Assembly (NCBI GenBank): GCA_030148325.1
Contig: JASBTR010000135.1
Location: forward strand, 1-34,442
From: Gammaproteobacteria bacterium
Lineage (GTDB): Bacteria; Pseudomonadota; Gammaproteobacteria; UBA6429; Thiohalophilaceae
Direction: 5' to 3'
DNA length: 34,442 nucleotides
Every line of letters starts with the position of its first letter. Within the stretch, counting starts at the first letter, position 1. Below are positions 15,676-23,922 of this stretch, piece by piece. A model generated the notes under the pieces. The model saw only the letters and a program-made list of their open reading frames with translations, was not told the DNA's origin and ran no database searches. Made by a program: the position numbers and the translations under genes.

Positions 15676-17568
15676 TTAAGCGACTGTGGAGTGTTTTGCA
15701 AGTGGGTGAGCTTCAATAAAGTTTTCGATGGCGCGGATTATACCATTACTGGAGAGATTTGCCTCAGCCAAAAGCTCCTCACGGCTGCCTTGTTCCAGGA
15801 ATATATCGGGTAGTCCCATGTTGAGTACGGCAACCGGGCGCTGCTGGGCCATCAGACATTCATTCACCGCACTGCCGGCGCCGCCCATGATGGCGTTATC
15901 CTCGATGGTGACCAGTAGATCGTGGCTATCGGCCAGTTCCTGCACCAGTGAGCTATCCAGGGGCTTGATGAAACGCATATTGGCAACGCTGGCGCCAAGC
16001 TGTTCGGCAGCCAGTAGCGCATCGGTAAGCGGGGTGCCAAATACCAGCAGGGCGATGCGCCTGCCCTTGCGCACGATTTCTCCTTTGCCCAGCGGCAGGG
16101 CGGTCATTTTTTGTTCGGTTTGCACGCCGGGGCCTTTGCCGCGAGGGTAGCGTACGGCGGCCGGGCCGTCGAGTTGAAAACCGGTATAGAGCATTTGCCG
16201 GCACTCGTTTTCATCGGCCGGGGCCATGATGGTCATGTTGGGAATGGTGCGCAGGTAGCTCAGATCAAAACTGCCTGCATGAGTTGGGCCATCGGGGCCG
16301 ACTACCCCGGCGCGGTCAATGGCGAACAGTACCGGCAGGTTTTGCAGCGCCACATCGTGGATCAGCTGATCATAGGCGCGTTGCAGAAAAGTAGAATAAA
16401 TGGCAACCACGGGCTTGAGTCCGTCACAGGCCATACCGGCAGCCAGGGTGACCGCATGCTGTTCGGCGATGCCGACATCAAAGTAGCGACGTGGAAACTG
16501 TTTGGAGAAATCCACCAGTCCGGAGCCTTCACGCATAGCCGGGGTGATGCCCACCAGTCGATCGTCCTGTCTGGCCATATCGCAGAGCCAGTCGCTGAAA
16601 ACCCGGGTATAGGTGGGTGAGCTGCCGGGTTTCTGCTCCAGATCGCCGGAATCCGGATCGAACTGTCCCACGCCGTGGTAGGCGCAGGGATTGTCCTCGG
16701 CCGGCTGGTAGCCCTTGCCCTTGGTGGTGACCACATGCAGGAACTGCGGTCCTTTCAGATGTTTCAGGTTTTTAAGGGTTTTGACCAGGGTATCGAGATC
16801 ATGGCCATCGATGGGGCCGATGTAGTTGAAGCCCAGTTCTTCGAACAGGGTGCCCGGTACGACCATGCCTTTCATGTGTTCTTCGGCGCGGCGCGCCAGT
16901 TCCCAAACTGAGGGCATGGCGCCCAGTACTTTCTTGCTGCCTTCGCGCATGGTGGAATACAGCCGCCCGGATAGCATGCGCGCCAGATGATTGGACAGCC
17001 CCCCCACATTGGGCGAAATCGACATATCGTTGTCGTTCAGCACCACCAGCAGGTTGGCGTCCAGATCACCGGCGTGATTCAGGGCTTCAAAGGCCATGCC
17101 GGCAGTCAGTGCGCCATCACCGATAACCGCAATGGCGCGGCGTGGACTGCCGCTTCTGGCAGCGGCCAGCGCCATACCCAATGCTGCGCTGATGGAAGTG
17201 CTGGAGTGGCCCACGCCAAAGGCGTCATATTCGCTTTCATTGCGATTGGGGAAGCCGCAAAGGCCATTTTTGACTCGCAGATCGGACATTCGCTCACGGC
17301 GGCCGGTCAGTATTTTGTGCGGATAGCTTTGATGGCCCACGTCCCAGACCAGCCGATCATCCGGGGTGTTGTAGACATAGTGCAGGGCAATGGTCAGCTC
17401 TACCGTGCCCAGCCCCGCGGCCAGATGACCACCAGTCTCACTCACTGAATGGATCAGGAACTGGCGTAATTCAGCGCTCAGGGCCTTCAGCTCCGGCAGC
17501 CCCAGTTTGCGCAGGCTGGTTGGATCGTCAATTTGATTCAGGAGCGGGAAGTCGGTGGGTTCGGGCAT
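15676..17568 (-). CDS. dxs: 1-deoxy-D-xylulose-5-phosphate synthase
   Basis: Thiamine-diphosphate enzyme for the first step of the MEP isoprenoid pathway, joining pyruvate and glyceraldehyde phosphate. It is 630 residues, typical. Landmarks: substrate His49 in [17 protein letters not shown] (76-86), the ThDP motif [18 protein letters not shown] (150-167) ending at N-D-N (178-180), and the pyrimidine-domain [13 protein letters not shown] near 420-432. The ribosome site is weak. It heads a minus-strand dxs-queD-folE2 operon and is divergent from the riboswitch-controlled locus. Confidence 0.97.
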   Translation of the reverse strand: MPEPTDFPLLNQIDDPTSLRKLGLPELKALSAELRQFLIHSVSETGGHLAAGLGTVELTIALHYVYNTPDDRLVWDVGHQSYPHKILTGRRERMSDLRVKNGLCGFPNRNESEYDAFGVGHSSTSISAALGMALAAARSGSPRRAIAVIGDGALTAGMAFEALNHAGDLDANLLVVLNDNDMSISPNVGGLSNHLARMLSGRLYSTMREGSKKVLGAMPSVWELARRAEEHMKGMVVPGTLFEELGFNYIGPIDGHDLDTLVKTLKNLKHLKGPQFLHVVTTKGKGYQPAEDNPCAYHGVGQFDPDSGDLEQKPGSSPTYTRVFSDWLCDMARQDDRLVGITPAMREGSGLVDFSKQFPRRYFDVGIAEQHAVTLAAGMACDGLKPVVAIYSTFLQRAYDQLIHDVALQNLPVLFAIDRAGVVGPDGPTHAGSFDLSYLRTIPNMTIMAPADENECRQMLYTGFQLDGPAAVRYPRGKGPGVQTEQKMTALPLGKGEIVRKGRRIALLVFGTPLTDALLAAEQLGASVANMRFIKPLDSSLVQELADSHDLLVTIEDNAIMGGAGSAVNECLMAQQRPVAVLNMGLPDIFLEQGSREELLAEANLSSNGIIRAIENFIEAHPLAKHSTVA

Positions 17569-17827
17569 GGATTACGGGTATCAGTGACTACTTAAATAGA
17601 TTCGGTCGATCTTCGTCTTATTGAGTCTAACTTGCAAGTGAATCAGTGATTTTCGTGTCAGAAAAACGTAGATTCCGTTCCGGTTTTTTTCCTTCAGGAC
17701 GTGATCGGAGCGAAGCGCAGGAAGTACCGAATGTGACCAGAACCTTGCGAAGCAAGATGTGGGAACCTGTGATGAAGCCCGAAGGGATTCTACGGGAAAA
17801 AAACTCGCCCAGCGAGGTTCTACGATC

Positions 17828-17855
17828 TATTCGCGGGCGAGCCCGCTCCTACCGG
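17828..17855. repeat. REP element 1 upstream of the corrinoid locus
   Basis: TATTCGCGGGCGAGCCCGCT followed by CCTACCGG is the classical Pseudomonas-type REP palindrome (GCGGGC-GA-GCCCGC core). Two further copies lie at 17886 and 17933 in alternating orientation, together forming a BIME-like cluster between dxs and the riboswitch. Confidence 0.88.
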
Positions 17856-17885
17856 TTTTCGCCGCAGGCGGACGGGGTATTCAAT

Positions 17886-17915
17886 CGTAGGAGCGAGCTT
17901 GCTCGCGAAAGCGGG
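17886..17915. repeat. REP element 2 (inverted)
   Basis: CGTAGGAGCGAGCTTGCTCG followed by CGAAAGCGGG is the inverted relative of REP 1. The central GCGAGC-TT-GCTCGC stem is perfect. Confidence 0.88.
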
Positions 17916-17932
17916 TTGGGTGAACCTCAGAC

Positions 17933-17960
17933 TATTCGCGGGTGAGTCCGCCCCTGCCGG
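17933..17960. repeat. REP element 3
   Basis: TATTCGCGGGTGAGTCCGCC followed by CCTGCCGG is a diverged copy of REP 1 in the same orientation. Between the dxs start and the riboswitch (17569-18057) I see no credible gene; the region is a mosaic of such repeats, plus promoters. Confidence 0.85.
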
Positions 17961-18057
17961 CTTTCGCCGCAGGCAGGGGGGGGGTTGTTTATTTGCCAGG
18001 CGCAAAGCGCATGCGGGTGTTTGACGCCTGTGTTGTCCGATGTTACCTTGCCAATAG

Positions 18058-18251
18058 TTTTCAGGTATCCCCGGGATTTTTGTCCGGGGGATGAAACGGG
18101 AAGCCGGTGCGTGCACAAAAGTGTAAACAAACCCGGCGCTGCCCCCGCAACGGTAAACGAGTTAAGGTCTGCAAACTGCCACTGTGTGTTGACACGGGAA
18201 GGCGCAGATCAGGAAATTTTCCACTCGTGAGCCCGGAGACCGGCCTGGAAA
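18058..18251 (+). ncRNA. Cobalamin riboswitch
   Basis: All hallmarks of the adenosylcobalamin aptamer are visible in order: ATGAAACGGGAAGCCGGTGC near 18091-18110, CCCGGCGCTGCCCCCGCAAC near 18132-18151 followed by GGTAA, then GGGAAGGCG, and the B12 box GAGCCCGGAGACCGGCC at about 18229-18245. The ends CAGG (18062-18065) and CCTG (18244-18247) can form P1. It lies 187 bases before cbtB. Vitamin B12 should repress the downstream cobalt-uptake and corrin genes. A TTGACG at 18021 may be the -35 box, but no good -10 was found. Confidence 0.97.
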
Positions 18252-18282
18252 TATGTTTTGGCGTCTGCGGAGGGCGGTATGC

Positions 18283-18320
18283 CAGAAGGGAAATGTTCAG
18301 CCCCCCTTCCTGTTTATCTT
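18283..18320 (+). promoter_or_regulatory. Candidate riboswitch expression platform
   Basis: CAGAAGGG (18283-18290) can pair with CCCTTCCTG (18304-18312), with one bulge, and TTTATCTT follows. This resembles a weak intrinsic terminator after the B12 aptamer. Control at translation initiation is not excluded, although the cbtB ribosome site is more than 100 bases away. Confidence 0.4.
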
Positions 18321-18346
18321 CCGCGCATGTTTTAACAAGCATTCTA

Positions 18347-18376
18347 TGTTGTGCGCCTGAAGGCGCACCTACAACA
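18347..18376. repeat. REP-like hairpin between riboswitch and cbtB
   Basis: GTGCGCCT (18351-18358) pairs with AGGCGCAC (18361-18368), flanked by TGTTG and CTACAACA. The tail CACCTACAA is shared with the palindrome inside cbiB (30473-30485), so both belong to one REP-like family. It would form an extra hairpin in the leader mRNA. Confidence 0.8.
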
Positions 18377-18438
18377 GGTCACACGCTTAAGAATTAACCT
18401 GTGAATACATATAATTCAATCTGCCGAGGAAAATAAAC

Positions 18439-18621
18439 ATGAATTCATCTGCTATAGCTGCCGGCCACGCTGCCCGCACTTCCCGTTTGCCTGCCGCTAT
18501 CGGCGCTCTCATGCTGGGGTTGGTTATCCTGTTTGGCGTCGGTTTCGCCCAGGGTCAGGGCGATGTCTTTCATAACGCCGCCCACGATACCCGCCATACG
18601 ATGGTTTTTCCCTGCCACTGA
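18439..18621 (+). CDS. cbtB: Cobalt transporter subunit CbtB
   Basis: A 60-residue membrane protein with one transmembrane helix (about residues 17-38) and the conserved His-rich C-terminus HNAAHDTRHTMVFPCH. This tail is the hallmark of CbtB and probably binds cobalt. GAGG lies 11 bases before the ATG. It precedes cbtA under a B12 riboswitch, the usual genomic setting of the predicted cobalt transporter CbtAB. The transport role rests on family-level prediction from riboswitch context. Confidence 0.93.
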   Translation: MNSSAIAAGHAARTSRLPAAIGALMLGLVILFGVGFAQGQGDVFHNAAHDTRHTMVFPCH

Positions 18622-18647
18622 CATCGAGACCGGCAGGAGAAAAGACC

Positions 18648-19352
18648 ATGTTTCGTTCCCTTATGATAGCCGCCCTGCTGGCTGGCGCGGCGGCGGGCTT
18701 GTTGCTTACCGGTATTCAGCAGTGGCAGGTTACACCGATTATTCTTGCGGCGGAAAAATTTGAAGCCGCGACGACGGAGGTTCCGGCGCATGAACATACG
18801 GGCCATTCTCATGAGCACGGCGATGCCGGCTGGAGTCCCGCCGATGGGGTTGAGCGGATGCTGTTTACCCTGCTTTCCAATGTGCTCGCGGGTATCGGCT
18901 TTGCGCTGATTATCGCGGCTGGTATGGGCGCCCGGGGACACAGCGGCTGGTTCAAAGGTCTCGGTTGGGGACTGGCCGGTTACGCGGTTTTCTTTGTTGC
19001 GCCCTCGCTGGGTTTGCATCCAAAAGTTCCCGGCACAGCCGGTGCGGCGCTGGCTGAACAACAGTTATGGTGGATATCCACGGTGGCGGCATCGGCAGCA
19101 GGCCTTGCGCTACTGGTGTTCGGCCACAGCCTGTTGCTTAGATGCATTGCCGTTATCCTGCTTGTTATGCCCCACCTGTTCGGTGCCCCCCTTCCTGAAC
19201 AGGCCGGCAGCCTTGTTCCTCAGCAGTTGAGTCATGATTTTATTCTGGCAACGATAGTTGTAAACGGTATTTTCTGGCTGATCCTCGGTCTGCTGAGCGG
19301 CCGTTTTCTACAGCAGTTTTTGCAGCCAGTAGACGGGCTTCCGAATTCATGA
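18648..19352 (+). CDS. cbtA: Cobalt transporter subunit CbtA
   Basis: A 234-residue integral membrane protein with about five to six hydrophobic helices. After the first helix there is a His-rich loop (AHEHTGHSHEHGDAGW, about 47-62) suited to cobalt binding, followed by the D-G-V-E-R-M-L-F-T segment typical of CbtA. CAGGAG lies upstream of the ATG. It ends in a four-base ATGA overlap with cobO. With CbtB it should import cobalt for CbiX. Confidence 0.93.
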   Translation: MFRSLMIAALLAGAAAGLLLTGIQQWQVTPIILAAEKFEAATTEVPAHEHTGHSHEHGDAGWSPADGVERMLFTLLSNVLAGIGFALIIAAGMGARGHSGWFKGLGWGLAGYAVFFVAPSLGLHPKVPGTAGAALAEQQLWWISTVAASAAGLALLVFGHSLLLRCIAVILLVMPHLFGAPLPEQAGSLVPQQLSHDFILATIVVNGIFWLILGLLSGRFLQQFLQPVDGLPNS

Positions 19353-19966
19353 AAGAAATATCAGATGCATCTTTGGCAGAGGTACGACATCGCAAACGTA
19401 TGCAGCGTAAAAAAGAAGTGGTGGATGCGGGTATCGCCCGAGCAACCCAGGCGCGAGGTGTGATTGTTCTGCATACCGGCAATGGCAAGGGCAAGAGCAG
19501 CGCAGCCTTCGGCATGGTGGCGCGGGCCCTGGGGCATGAGCTGCGGGTCGCCGTGATTCAGTTCAGCAAGGCCAGCAATAGCACCGGGGAAGAAGCGTTT
19601 TTTCGCAGGCAGTCCGGGCTTGCCTATCATGTGATGGGTGAAGGATTTACCTGGGAGACACAGGATCGCGAACGGGATCGCCATGCGGCCGCTGCCGCCT
19701 GGGACAGGGCCTGTGAGTATCTGGCCGATCCTGCCTATGATTTGGTCGTGCTAGATGAACTCAACATCGTACTCAAACATCAGTACCTGCCGATCGAGTC
19801 TGTGATTGAAACACTTCGGCAACGGCCTGGCATGCAGCATATCATTATTACCGGCCGCGCCGCCCGCCCGGAATTGATTGAGTTAGCCGATACCGTGACG
19901 GACATGCATGAAGTCAAACATGCGTATAAAGTGGGTGTGCGTGCGCAAAAGGGCATCGAGTTATGA
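19349..19966 (+). CDS. cobO: Corrinoid adenosyltransferase (CobO/BtuR family)
   Basis: Transfers the adenosyl group of ATP to cob(I)yrinate diamide or cobinamide. It is 205 residues, as usual. The N-terminal basic helix (VRHRKRMQRKKEVVDAGIA) precedes the P-loop HTGNGKGKSSA (42-52). VVLDELNIVL and the closing TDMHEVKHAY...KGIE are typical of the family. It overlaps cbtA and cbiA by four bases each. Confidence 0.96.
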   Translation: MKEISDASLAEVRHRKRMQRKKEVVDAGIARATQARGVIVLHTGNGKGKSSAAFGMVARALGHELRVAVIQFSKASNSTGEEAFFRRQSGLAYHVMGEGFTWETQDRERDRHAAAAAWDRACEYLADPAYDLVVLDELNIVLKHQYLPIESVIETLRQRPGMQHIIITGRAARPELIELADTVTDMHEVKHAYKVGVRAQKGIEL

Positions 19967-21255
19967 GTCGAGTTCATTGCCCGGCGTTGTTGATCAGCGC
20001 ACCGGCTTCCGGGCAGGGCAAAACGACGATCACTGCTGCGCTGGCGCGTTTTTATCGGCAGCAGGGGAAAAATGTCCGAGTTTTCAAAACCGGGCCTGAT
20101 TTTCTCGACCCCATGATTCTGGAACAGGCTTCGGGCCAGCCTGTCTATCAACTTGATCTCTGGATGTGCGGCGAACAACATTGTCGGCAGCTCCTATACA
20201 AAGCAGCCTCTGAGTCCGATCTTATTTTGATAGAAGGCGTGATGGGGCTGTTTGACGGCGCGCCTTCCAGTGCTGATCTGGCCGGGCTGTTTGGCATTCC
20301 GGTGTTAGCGGTTATCGATGCCACAGCGATGGCGCAGACCTTTGGCGCGCTGGCTCACGGGCTGGCAACGTATCGAGCAGGGCTTCCGTTTGCCGGGGTG
20401 ATCGCTAATCGCGTTGCCAGCCCCGGTCATGTGGATATGCTAAAAGAGAGTTTGCCCAAAAGCGTACCCTGTCCTGGCGTACTGAATCGGGATAGCGACT
20501 TTGAACTGCCTTCCCGCCATCTTGGCCTGGTTCAGGCCGAGGAAATTGCCGATCTTGACAGTCGAATTGAGCGGGTGAGACAGGCGCTGGTAGACAATGG
20601 TTTCGATTATGAACCCGGGCCTGTCAGTTTTGAGCGGCCGGAATCGAGTGTTACTGATATTGATCTCAAGGGGATCAGGATTGCCGTGGCGCAGGATTCC
20701 GCCTTTGCCTTTGTCTATCGCGCCAACCTCGAACTGCTGCAGGAAATGGGTGCTGAGTTACATTTTTTCTCGCCCCTCAAAGACAGGTCCTTGCCGCAGG
20801 CCGATAGTCTTTATCTGCCCGGTGGTTATCCCGAGCTTTATCTTCAGCAGCTGGCGCAAAACAACAGCATGCACAATGCCATTCGTGCGCATCATGCCGA
20901 GGGGAAACCGACGGTAGCGGAATGTGGCGGCATGTTGTACCTGCTTGAGTCGTTGACCGATAAAGCGGGGCAACGCGCCGATATGGTAGGTCTGCTACCG
21001 GGCCATGCGCAGATGCAGAAACGCCTGGCCAATCTTGGTCTGCACAGCGTTGAATTACCCGAAGGCGGACTGCGCGGTCATACCTTTCATCATTCAAGAC
21101 TCGAAACCGAGCTTGATCCTGTGAGCGTATCGAAGAGTTCGCGCAAACGGGGGCGCGGCGAAGCCGTCTATCGTCAACAGCGGTTACATGCTTCCTATCT
21201 GCATATGTATTTTCCCTCCAACCCTGAAGCTGCCGCGAGCCTGTTTCGGCCATGA
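19963..21255 (+). CDS. cbiA: Cobyrinate a,c-diamide synthase
   Basis: ATP-dependent glutamine amidotransferase that amidates the a and c carboxylates of (cobalt-)cobyrinate. It is 430 residues. The N-terminal dethiobiotin-synthetase-like domain has the P-loop variant SAPASGQGKTT (13-23) and VEGVMGLFDG-type motif IEGVMGLFDG. The C-terminal class-I glutaminase-like domain (from about 235) has the nucleophile Cys in T-V-A-E-C-G-G-M. LYLPGGYPELY is characteristic. It is coupled by ATGA overlaps to cobO and to the next methyltransferase gene. CbiP, encoded further down, shares its architecture. Confidence 0.96.
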   Translation: MSRVHCPALLISAPASGQGKTTITAALARFYRQQGKNVRVFKTGPDFLDPMILEQASGQPVYQLDLWMCGEQHCRQLLYKAASESDLILIEGVMGLFDGAPSSADLAGLFGIPVLAVIDATAMAQTFGALAHGLATYRAGLPFAGVIANRVASPGHVDMLKESLPKSVPCPGVLNRDSDFELPSRHLGLVQAEEIADLDSRIERVRQALVDNGFDYEPGPVSFERPESSVTDIDLKGIRIAVAQDSAFAFVYRANLELLQEMGAELHFFSPLKDRSLPQADSLYLPGGYPELYLQQLAQNNSMHNAIRAHHAEGKPTVAECGGMLYLLESLTDKAGQRADMVGLLPGHAQMQKRLANLGLHSVELPEGGLRGHTFHHSRLETELDPVSVSKSSRKRGRGEAVYRQQRLHASYLHMYFPSNPEAAASLFRP

Positions 21256-22058
21256 CAGAATCCAGTAATAAAGTCTGGTTCGTGGGCGCCGGTCCGGGTG
21301 ATCCGGAATTAATGACAGTCAGGGGCCAGAAGTTAATCAGCCAGGCCGATGCGATTCTGTTTGCCGGTTCACTGGTGTCGGAGGCGGCGATGCGCTGGGC
21401 AAAACCGGGTTGCGAGATTCAGGATTCCAAAGGCATGGATCTGGATGCAATAAACGGCTGGCTGATTGAACGCGCACGTCAGTTTCCGACCGTGGTTAGA
21501 TTACAGACGGGCGATCCGGGTCTTTACGGCGCGCTGATTGAAATGGTGCAGGCGCTGGATAAAGAAAGTATCGAAATCGGCGTGGTGCCGGGCGTGTCTT
21601 CCGCCATGGCGTCCGCTGCGGCCGGCGTTGAAAGCCTGACCCTGCCGGAGATCACCCAGACAGTCATTCTTACTCGCATGCAGGGCCGCACGCCTATGCC
21701 TGAAGGGGAATCGCTGGCCGAACTGGCGCAACACCACTGCACCCTGTGTTTATTCCTCTCGATCACACTGCTGAAAAAAGTACAAAGCGAATTATATGCC
21801 GCAGGCTGGAATGAAGATGCGCCGGTGCTGGTGGTGTACAAGGCCAGCTGGCCGGGGGAAGAAAAAATTATTCGCGGCACGCTGGCCGATATCCGCGAGA
21901 AATGCCGAGCCGAAAAAATAAATGCGCAGGCCATGATCATCATCAGCCCGACGTTGGGTGCGCGTCACTGGTCGGAACTTAAAAAATCAAAGCTTTATGA
22001 CAAAACGTTCAGTCATCGTTTTCGTAAAGCAGTAACAATAGATGAGGTTCTACCTTGA
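21252..22058 (+). CDS. cbiF: (Cobalt-)precorrin-4 C11-methyltransferase
   Basis: SAM-dependent tetrapyrrole methylase placing the C11 methyl group; named cobM in the cobalt-late pathway. It is 268 residues. The SAM-binding V-G-A-G-P-G-D-P-E-L (10-19) and RLQTGDPGLYGAL are the family motifs, and the RTPMPEGESL stretch is specific to the CbiF/CobM group. It overlaps cbiA by four bases, and its stop overlaps the TTG of cbiX. Confidence 0.95.
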   Translation: MTESSNKVWFVGAGPGDPELMTVRGQKLISQADAILFAGSLVSEAAMRWAKPGCEIQDSKGMDLDAINGWLIERARQFPTVVRLQTGDPGLYGALIEMVQALDKESIEIGVVPGVSSAMASAAAGVESLTLPEITQTVILTRMQGRTPMPEGESLAELAQHHCTLCLFLSITLLKKVQSELYAAGWNEDAPVLVVYKASWPGEEKIIRGTLADIREKCRAEKINAQAMIIISPTLGARHWSELKKSKLYDKTFSHRFRKAVTIDEVLP

Positions 22059-22966
22059 ACAGTATTACTCTGGATAGCACGGTTTTGTTAGTCGGTCACG
22101 GTTCACGTAACAGTGAAGGCAATCGTGAAATTGAATGTTTCGCATCCAGCTGGCGTGAGCAGAACCCGGACTGGCATATCGAAACCTGTTTCATCGAATT
22201 TGCTGATGTGCTGCTGGATGCCGGTCTGGATAATGCCGCCCGGCATGCTGCGGATAACAGCGGCAGGGTTATTATCGCACCTCTTATTCTCAATGCTGCG
22301 GGTCACGTGAAAATAGAAATTCCGCAATTTATACAACAGGCGCGGCTGCGCCATCCCGGAATTGAATTTCTCTATGCCCGTCATCTTGGCGCCGATGACG
22401 CCATCCTGATGGTTCTAAAACGCGAACTCGGCAAAGTCATGCGCACGCTGGATATGCCTGATCCTAAAACAACCGGGGTTATTTTGCTCGGGCGGGGTTC
22501 TTCGGATCGTGTTGCTAACGGTGAAGTTGCAAAAATGGCGCGCTGGTTATATGAAGAAAGCGATCATGAAATCATTGATATCGCCTTTACCGGCATTACC
22601 TGGCCGCGGCTGGAACGAGTGCTGCAACAGCAGGTCGCCCTGGGTATAACCCAGGTTGCCATCCTGCCTTATTATTTGTTTACCGGCACACTGATTGAGC
22701 GCATCAAACGTCAGGTCGCACGACTTCAATCCCAGCATCCCCAACTGGCGATTAAATGCGGCAGTTATTTCGGTTTTGAAAAGGAGATTTATGCCCTGCT
22801 CAATAGCCGTGTCCTGCAGGCTGCAGGCAGGACGGATGAAGTCGAATCAAACATGATGGAATGTGACGGCTGCCGGTATAAAGAAGACGTTCTTTATGAG
22901 CCTGGGCATGAACATCACCACCATCATCATTCCCATACAGAAGCATCTGACAAGGTGACAGCATGA
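22055..22966 (+). CDS. cbiX: Sirohydrochlorin cobaltochelatase, long form (CbiX-L)
   Basis: Inserts cobalt into sirohydrochlorin, the first committed step of the cobalt-early pathway. It is 303 residues with two chelatase halves: the first starts V-L-L-V-G-H-G-S-R (9-17) and the second near G-V-I-L-L-G-R-G-S-S. The tail has M-E-C-D-G-C (268-273), an MxCxxC motif known to bind an iron-sulfur cluster in CbiX-L, followed by a His tract at 285-294. The second half reads GRGSS instead of G-H-G-S, so one catalytic His appears replaced by Arg. The start is TTG, overlapping the previous stop, with GAGG at 22044-22047. Confidence 0.95.
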   Translation: MNSITLDSTVLLVGHGSRNSEGNREIECFASSWREQNPDWHIETCFIEFADVLLDAGLDNAARHAADNSGRVIIAPLILNAAGHVKIEIPQFIQQARLRHPGIEFLYARHLGADDAILMVLKRELGKVMRTLDMPDPKTTGVILLGRGSSDRVANGEVAKMARWLYEESDHEIIDIAFTGITWPRLERVLQQQVALGITQVAILPYYLFTGTLIERIKRQVARLQSQHPQLAIKCGSYFGFEKEIYALLNSRVLQAAGRTDEVESNMMECDGCRYKEDVLYEPGHEHHHHHHSHTEASDKVTA

Positions 22967-23622
22967 GTAACGTGATTACAGAACAACTGACCCAGGCAGG
23001 CAAGAAAATTGAGCACGATTCCTTTGCCATCGTTGACAGGGAAGCAGGCGAGCATGATTACAGCGAAGCGCAATGGCAGATCGTTCGGCGCATGATTCAC
23101 GCCACGGCGGACTTTGAGTTTAACGGCCTGACCCGCTTTCATCCCGATGCGGTTGGCGCAGGCCTGAATGCAATTTGTCAGGGCGTGGGCATTGTCGCGG
23201 ATGTGGAAATGATCTGCGTCGGACTTTCAAAACCACGCCTGAATCACTTTGGTGTCAGCACCCATCACTTTATTGCCGACGAGGATGTAATCGAACAGGC
23301 AAAGCGTGAGAACAGCACCCGCGCGGTCCAGGCTATGCGCAAGGCGCAGCGGCTGGGTTTACTCGAAGGTGGTATCGTCGCCGTAGGCAATGCACCCACA
23401 GCCCTGCTTGAGCTTATACGCATGACTCAGGAAGAAGCTGTGCGGCCGGCGCTGCTTATCGGCATGCCGGTAGGCTTTGTTTCAGCCGCGGAATCAAAGC
23501 AGGCGCTGGGCGAGCTGAATGATGTCCCCTGGATCATCAGCGATGGCCGCAAGGGCGGATCGACATTGGTGGTTGCGGCCATTCATGCGCTGCTGGCGTT
23601 GACCGAAGCGGCGCATAAGTAG
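22963..23622 (+). CDS. cbiC: (Cobalt-)precorrin-8 methylmutase
   Basis: Moves the methyl group from C11 to C12, giving (cobalt-)cobyrinate; named cobH in the aerobic route. It is 219 residues. The catalytic His46 is in M-I-H-A-T-A-D-F-E, and VGNAPTALLEL and the closing KGGSTLVVAAIHAL are family signatures. It overlaps cbiX by four bases. After it comes a 300-base gap holding only repeats, so the second half of the locus may depend on read-through or on its own promoter. Confidence 0.96.
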   Translation: MSNVITEQLTQAGKKIEHDSFAIVDREAGEHDYSEAQWQIVRRMIHATADFEFNGLTRFHPDAVGAGLNAICQGVGIVADVEMICVGLSKPRLNHFGVSTHHFIADEDVIEQAKRENSTRAVQAMRKAQRLGLLEGGIVAVGNAPTALLELIRMTQEEAVRPALLIGMPVGFVSAAESKQALGELNDVPWIISDGRKGGSTLVVAAIHALLALTEAAHK

Positions 23623-23646
23623 AACCTTTTAAAGATATTGATTATT

Positions 23647-23738
23647 AACGCAGAGAACGCAAAGGCGCTGAGACACAGAGATTTTATAATATTTATTTTT
23701 AAATTTTGTTGTATCTCCGCGCCTCTGCATTTGATCTC
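23647..23738. repeat. AACGCAGAG inverted-repeat element, copy C
   Basis: Left arm 23647-23680 (AACGCAGAGAACGCAAAGGC...) and right arm 23711-23738 (GTATCTCCGCGCCTCTGC...) are inverted around an AT-rich centre. Its left arm differs from copy D's at few positions, so C and D are close relatives lying in tandem. Confidence 0.88.
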
Positions 23739-23786
23739 TATGGGTTAAATTCCCCGCTGCGTCTGCTTGCGGTGGGGTTGTTTATT

Positions 23787-23888
23787 AACGCAGAGAATGC
23801 AAAGGTGCTGAGACGCAGAGGTTATATGATATTTTTTTTAAATTTTACTGTATCTCCGCGCCTCCGCGCCTCTGCGTTCTCTGCGTTT
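23787..23888. repeat. AACGCAGAG inverted-repeat element, copy D
   Basis: Left arm 23787-23820 and right arm 23850-23888 (ending CTCTGCGTTCTCTGCGTTT) flank an AT-rich centre of the same length and nearly the same sequence as copy C. It ends 34 bases before bluB. Any promoter for bluB must be in or next to it. Confidence 0.9.
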
Positions 23889-23922
23889 AACAGACAACAT
23901 TGTGCATGAGGGCTTATAAATA

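Noticed and set aside
17646..17945. A 99-residue open frame upstream of the riboswitch
   Set aside because: It runs through REP elements and repeated fragments, has no ribosome site or protein-like pattern, and resembles no family.
17569..18057. A mobile element or transposase between dxs and the riboswitch
   Set aside because: Only short palindromic repeats were seen; no transposase-like coding sequence or long terminal repeats.
23706..23909. A 67-residue open frame in the cbiC-bluB gap
   Set aside because: It is the translation of the AACGCAGAG repeats.
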